DNA of 64,000 nucleotides from Lentzea cavernae (GTDB lineage: Bacteria; Actinomycetota; Actinomycetes; Mycobacteriales; Pseudonocardiaceae), in the NCBI RefSeq assembly GCF_014653695.1, contig NZ_BNAR01000005.1:1-64000 (forward strand), read 5' to 3'. The notes beneath the pieces were generated by a model. That model was not told the origin of the DNA. It was given only the letters and a program-made list of their open reading frames with translations, and ran no database searches. Each line of letters starts with the position of its first letter. Within the stretch, counting starts at the first letter, position 1. Below are positions 61,192 to 64,000 of the stretch, piece after piece. A program made the translations under genes and the position numbers.

Positions 61192-62013
61192 GGCGTCCAG
61201 CTCGGCGGTCACTCCCAGGGGCAACGACCACGACCCCGCGCAGTGCCCGAACCCGAACTCGCCCAGAACCGGCACGCCCAGCCCCGACAGGCGGTCGGTC
61301 AGCACCGCGGACACGTCACCGCAGTCCGTCCACGACCCCAGCACGATCCCCGACACCGGCGCGAACCAGCCCGCCCGCAGCAACTGCGTCAGCAGCCGGT
61401 CCAGCCGGTAGGCCTCCTCGCCGACGTCCTCGAGCAACGCGATCGACCCCGGTGGCGGCGGCGCCCACCGGGGCCCGCCCACCGACGCCGCGAGCAACGC
61501 CACGTTCCCGCCCGTGAGCACCCCCCGCGCCGACCCCGGCACCACCGTCGTGCCGGCGCTCCACGACCTCACACCGTCGAAGAGCACCGCGCGCAGCCGT
61601 GCCTGGGCCAGGGGGTCGTCGACGAAGTCCGCGGTGCCCGGCATCGGCCCGAACACCGTCGGCTGCCCGACCGCGTTGAGCTCGGTGTGCAGCACCGTCA
61701 CGTCCGACGAGCCCACGAACACCCGCGCCGGCAGCTCCTTCCACGGCACGAGGTCGGTCATCCGCAGACACCCGTACCCGCCGCGCACGCAGAACACCGC
61801 CGCCACGTCCGAGCACCAGCCCGACACGAACTCCTCGGCCCGTGCCCGGTCAGAGCCCGCGAGATACGGCAACGACCACGGCGCCACCACAGGTGTGGTG
61901 ACCTCCAGGCCCCACGAGCGCAGCACCTGCGCTCCCGCGGCGAGCCTCGAGGGCAGGGCGGGACCTGCCGGGGACACCAGCGCGACCCGGTCCCCGGCGC
62001 ACAGCACGGTCAC
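61165..62013 (-). CDS. LD-carboxypeptidase, S66 family
   Basis: 282 residues. It begins GDRVALVSPAGP, has the nucleophile in VFVGSSDVTVLH, Glu in LLEDVGEEAYRLDR and His in FGFGHCAGSWSLPLG, the S66 Ser-Glu-His triad. The family trims the terminal D-Ala of muropeptides during wall recycling, and MccF-type members detoxify peptidyl nucleotides. GTG start overlaps the S9 peptidase stop by four bases. Confidence 0.88.
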   Translation of the reverse strand: MTVLCAGDRVALVSPAGPALPSRLAAGAQVLRSWGLEVTTPVVAPWSLPYLAGSDRARAEEFVSGWCSDVAAVFCVRGGYGCLRMTDLVPWKELPARVFVGSSDVTVLHTELNAVGQPTVFGPMPGTADFVDDPLAQARLRAVLFDGVRSWSAGTTVVPGSARGVLTGGNVALLAASVGGPRWAPPPPGSIALLEDVGEEAYRLDRLLTQLLRAGWFAPVSGIVLGSWTDCGDVSAVLTDRLSGLGVPVLGEFGFGHCAGSWSLPLGVTAELDASAGTVTLA

Positions 62014-63896
62014 TGCGACAGGTCCAGCACCGGCACGCCGGGCGGGACGAACCCGAACGCCTGGCCGTAGAACGACAGCTCCGCCTCCAGCGCCGCCTTG
62101 ATGTTCTCGGCCATCCGGAAGCCGTGCTGCTCACCGGCGAAGGTGAGGTAGGCGTGCGGGATGCCCGACCCGGCCAGGTCCGCGGCGAACCGGTCGGCCT
62201 GCTCCGGCGGGCAGATCTCGTCCTCCAGGCCCTGCAGCAGCAGCACCGGCCCCGACACCGACCGCGCCTTGCGCGAGGGAGAACGGTCCCGGTAGCGGTC
62301 CGCCGCCCCGGGCAGCGTGCCGACCAGGCCCTCGACGTAGCGCGACTCGAAGTCGTGCGTCTCGCCGCCCTCCGAGGTCCACCCCGCGAGGTCCAGGATC
62401 GGGAACGCCACCATGCCGCACCGGTACACGTCGGTCGAGGTCAGCGACGCCGCCGACGTCCAGCCGCCCGCCGAGCCGCCGCGGATGCCCAGCCGCGCCG
62501 GGTCCGCCGTGCCCTCCTTCGCGAGCTGCTGGGCCACGAACGCGCAGTCCTCCACGTCCACGACACCCCACTGCTCGCGCAGCCGCTCCCGGAACGCCCG
62601 CCCGTAGCCGGTCGAGCCGCCGTAGTTGACCGCCACCACGCCGATGCCGCGGCTGGTGAAGTACGCGATGTCCGTGTCGAGCTTGGGCAGCGCACGCCCC
62701 GTCGGCCCGCCGTGCACGTGCACCACGTACGGCGGAAGCTCGTCCTCCGGTCCGGCGAAGTCCGGGTTCGTCGGCGCGTACACGTACGCGGGGATCTCAC
62801 CGAACACGCGCTCCACCGGTACCGGCAGGTACGCCGCCTCCGGTGACTGCTGCCCGCCGGTCAGGTAGGTCAGCTCCCCGTTGGACAGGTCCAGGCGCAC
62901 CACGGCGAAGTCCGACGTCGGCCCCGCCGCGCCGCAGATCACCACACCGTCGCGCACCGACAGGTCCGCCGCCCACGTCGGCAGGTCGGTCTGCACGTCG
63001 GTCACCGTCGCCGAACGCTCGTCGAGCACCGCCAGGTGCCCGGAGCGCACCACCAGGTACCGGCCCGGCGACAGCGTCGCGAACCAGCGGTTGCCCAGCC
63101 GCCACATCGGACCGCCCAGCTCCTCCTCGCACGGCGCCAGGTTCGCGCGCGTGCCGTCGGGGGAGACGCGGAACAGGTTCCACCAGCCGTCCGGGTCGGT
63201 CAGCGCGAGCAGCGAGTCGCCCTCCCACTCGAACTGGCACACCGCCTCGGTCGCCGACCCCGCCACCACCCGGTGCTCGTCCGAGCCGAGGTCGGCGACG
63301 CACAGCTCGGTGCCGTCCCACGGCATCCGCGGGTGGTCCCAGCCGATCCACGCCACCTTCGTGCCGTCCGGGCTGATCTTCGGGCCCGTCATGAAGTGGT
63401 GCGACGCGCCCAGCACGCGGATCTCGCCGTCGCGGGTGATCGCCACCAGGTCGCGGCGCACGTCCGTGCGCGCGTCACCGGTGACGGACTCCCGCACGCA
63501 CCACACCTCGCCGTCCGGGCCCGCCGACAGGTCCGAGTACCGGATCCCGTGGTGGCGCTCCGGCTCCGGGGTCAGCGGCGTGGGCTCGGGAGCGTCGGGG
63601 TTGAACACGTAGACCCGCTGATCAGCCCAATGGGTGAACGCCACCCGGTCCTCGGCGAGCACCACGAACGGGCGGCCGCCGTACTCGTGCACCCGGTTGC
63701 GGGCGTTCCACGGCGCCGGCAGCACCTCTGCGCCGTCGCGCACCAGCGCCACCCTGCCGCCCTCGGCGGGCCGGCTCTCCGCCCACCACACCCGCTCACC
63801 GTGCAGGTCGGCCCACTGGAACCCACCCCCCGGCTTCGAGGTGTCGCCGGCGCTGATCGGCGAGGTCCAGGTCCCGTACGAAGCGATCTTCACCAC
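62010..63896 (-). CDS. S9-family prolyl-oligopeptidase-like peptidase
   Basis: 628 residues. The first about 380 form a beta-propeller (ISPDGTKVAWIGWDHPRMPWDGTEL and similar blades). The C-terminal alpha/beta-hydrolase domain has the nucleophile in RGGSAGGW, Asp in LLQGLEDEICP and His in AGEQHGFR. It cleaves short peptides in the cytoplasm. It is the first gene of an operon with the LD-carboxypeptidase, which fits peptide or wall-peptide breakdown. Confidence 0.9.
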   Translation of the reverse strand: MVKIASYGTWTSPISAGDTSKPGGGFQWADLHGERVWWAESRPAEGGRVALVRDGAEVLPAPWNARNRVHEYGGRPFVVLAEDRVAFTHWADQRVYVFNPDAPEPTPLTPEPERHHGIRYSDLSAGPDGEVWCVRESVTGDARTDVRRDLVAITRDGEIRVLGASHHFMTGPKISPDGTKVAWIGWDHPRMPWDGTELCVADLGSDEHRVVAGSATEAVCQFEWEGDSLLALTDPDGWWNLFRVSPDGTRANLAPCEEELGGPMWRLGNRWFATLSPGRYLVVRSGHLAVLDERSATVTDVQTDLPTWAADLSVRDGVVICGAAGPTSDFAVVRLDLSNGELTYLTGGQQSPEAAYLPVPVERVFGEIPAYVYAPTNPDFAGPEDELPPYVVHVHGGPTGRALPKLDTDIAYFTSRGIGVVAVNYGGSTGYGRAFRERLREQWGVVDVEDCAFVAQQLAKEGTADPARLGIRGGSAGGWTSAASLTSTDVYRCGMVAFPILDLAGWTSEGGETHDFESRYVEGLVGTLPGAADRYRDRSPSRKARSVSGPVLLLQGLEDEICPPEQADRFAADLAGSGIPHAYLTFAGEQHGFRMAENIKAALEAELSFYGQAFGFVPPGVPVLDLSQ

Positions 63897-63974
63897 AACG
63901 CGACCCTATACGCGGAGTGTTTGATGGGGGAGGACCTGCCGACGATCTCCGCGTGGCCTAGGGTCGTATCTGCC

Positions 63975-64000
63975 ATGGCTCGCGTCATTCACGTATTCCG
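63975..64000 (+). CDS. Start of a DUF3090-family gene (partial)
   Basis: The last bases encode MARVIHVF before the window ends. This opening matches the conserved N-terminus of actinobacterial DUF3090 proteins. It is divergent from the S9 peptidase. The call rests on eight residues and the position, so it is tentative. Confidence 0.5.

Overview
The window is about 64 kb of very GC-rich, densely packed DNA with frequent GTG and TTG starts and many 4-base ATGA/GTGA overlaps. It carries actinobacterial signature genes: rbpA, mptB next to lnt, XRE regulators with an MmyB-type domain, an HSP18-type regulator beside a small heat-shock gene, and the start of a DUF3090 gene. This indicates a filamentous actinomycete, and my inference is order Pseudonocardiales (Lentzea/Saccharothrix/Actinosynnema-like). 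I saw no rRNA, tRNA or CRISPR array and no intact transposase. One short MITE-like inverted-repeat element is present.

Layout. 0-10 kb: regulators, each next to an enzyme (MmyB/XRE, HxlR, TetR; thioesterase, secreted peptidase, SDRs, esterase, GNAT). The TetR unit has the same operator twice. 10.2-10.8 kb: a gene-poor block with a perfect 22-bp palindrome. 10.8-16.8 kb: a membrane-tethered ECF sigma factor fused to a CAP domain, then mptB-lnt (envelope lipoglycan and lipoprotein assembly), an ArsR-like regulator and a secreted I36-like inhibitor. 16.9-29.2 kb: a candidate specialised-metabolite cluster. Its core is a six-gene minus-strand operon: FOXRED2-like monooxygenase, AMP ligase, second FOXRED2-like monooxygenase, FMN alpha-hydroxy-acid oxidase, P450 and CPA2 antiporter. 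A divergent MIO aromatic amino-acid lyase lies on one side, and a glycosyltransferase plus a PaaK-like ligase on the other. 29.2-42 kb: a two-component system, an inactive-looking GH20 protein, F420/FMN-type redox genes, an amino-acid ABC importer with fused binding protein and permease, a DUF1540 gene behind an iron-box-like site, an MgtC-family protein, an aldo/keto reductase, a VTT-family membrane protein, rbpA and tdk.

42-52.2 kb: a PadR pair, an MFS protein, a GDPD, and two cyclic-di-GMP enzymes with small-ligand and redox proteins between them. 52.4 kb: a 51-residue peptide made almost entirely of six STDWTF-type repeats, the most unusual gene in the window. 52.6-55.3 kb: an MFS exporter and a secreted carboxylesterase. 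55.4-58.3 kb: a HAD / APH-kinase / acyl-CoA-dehydrogenase operon with the same three domains as human ACAD10, just downstream of a perfect 16-bp palindrome. 58.8 kb: the MITE-like element. 59-64 kb: VOC protein, poly-gamma-glutamate hydrolase-like protein, Hsp20 and its regulator, LD-carboxypeptidase, S9 peptidase, and the start of a DUF3090 gene.

Four scattered intergenic sites share a TTCAGTGT-containing motif; two of them are identical over 18 bases. They may mark a small regulon that includes one edge of the biosynthetic cluster.
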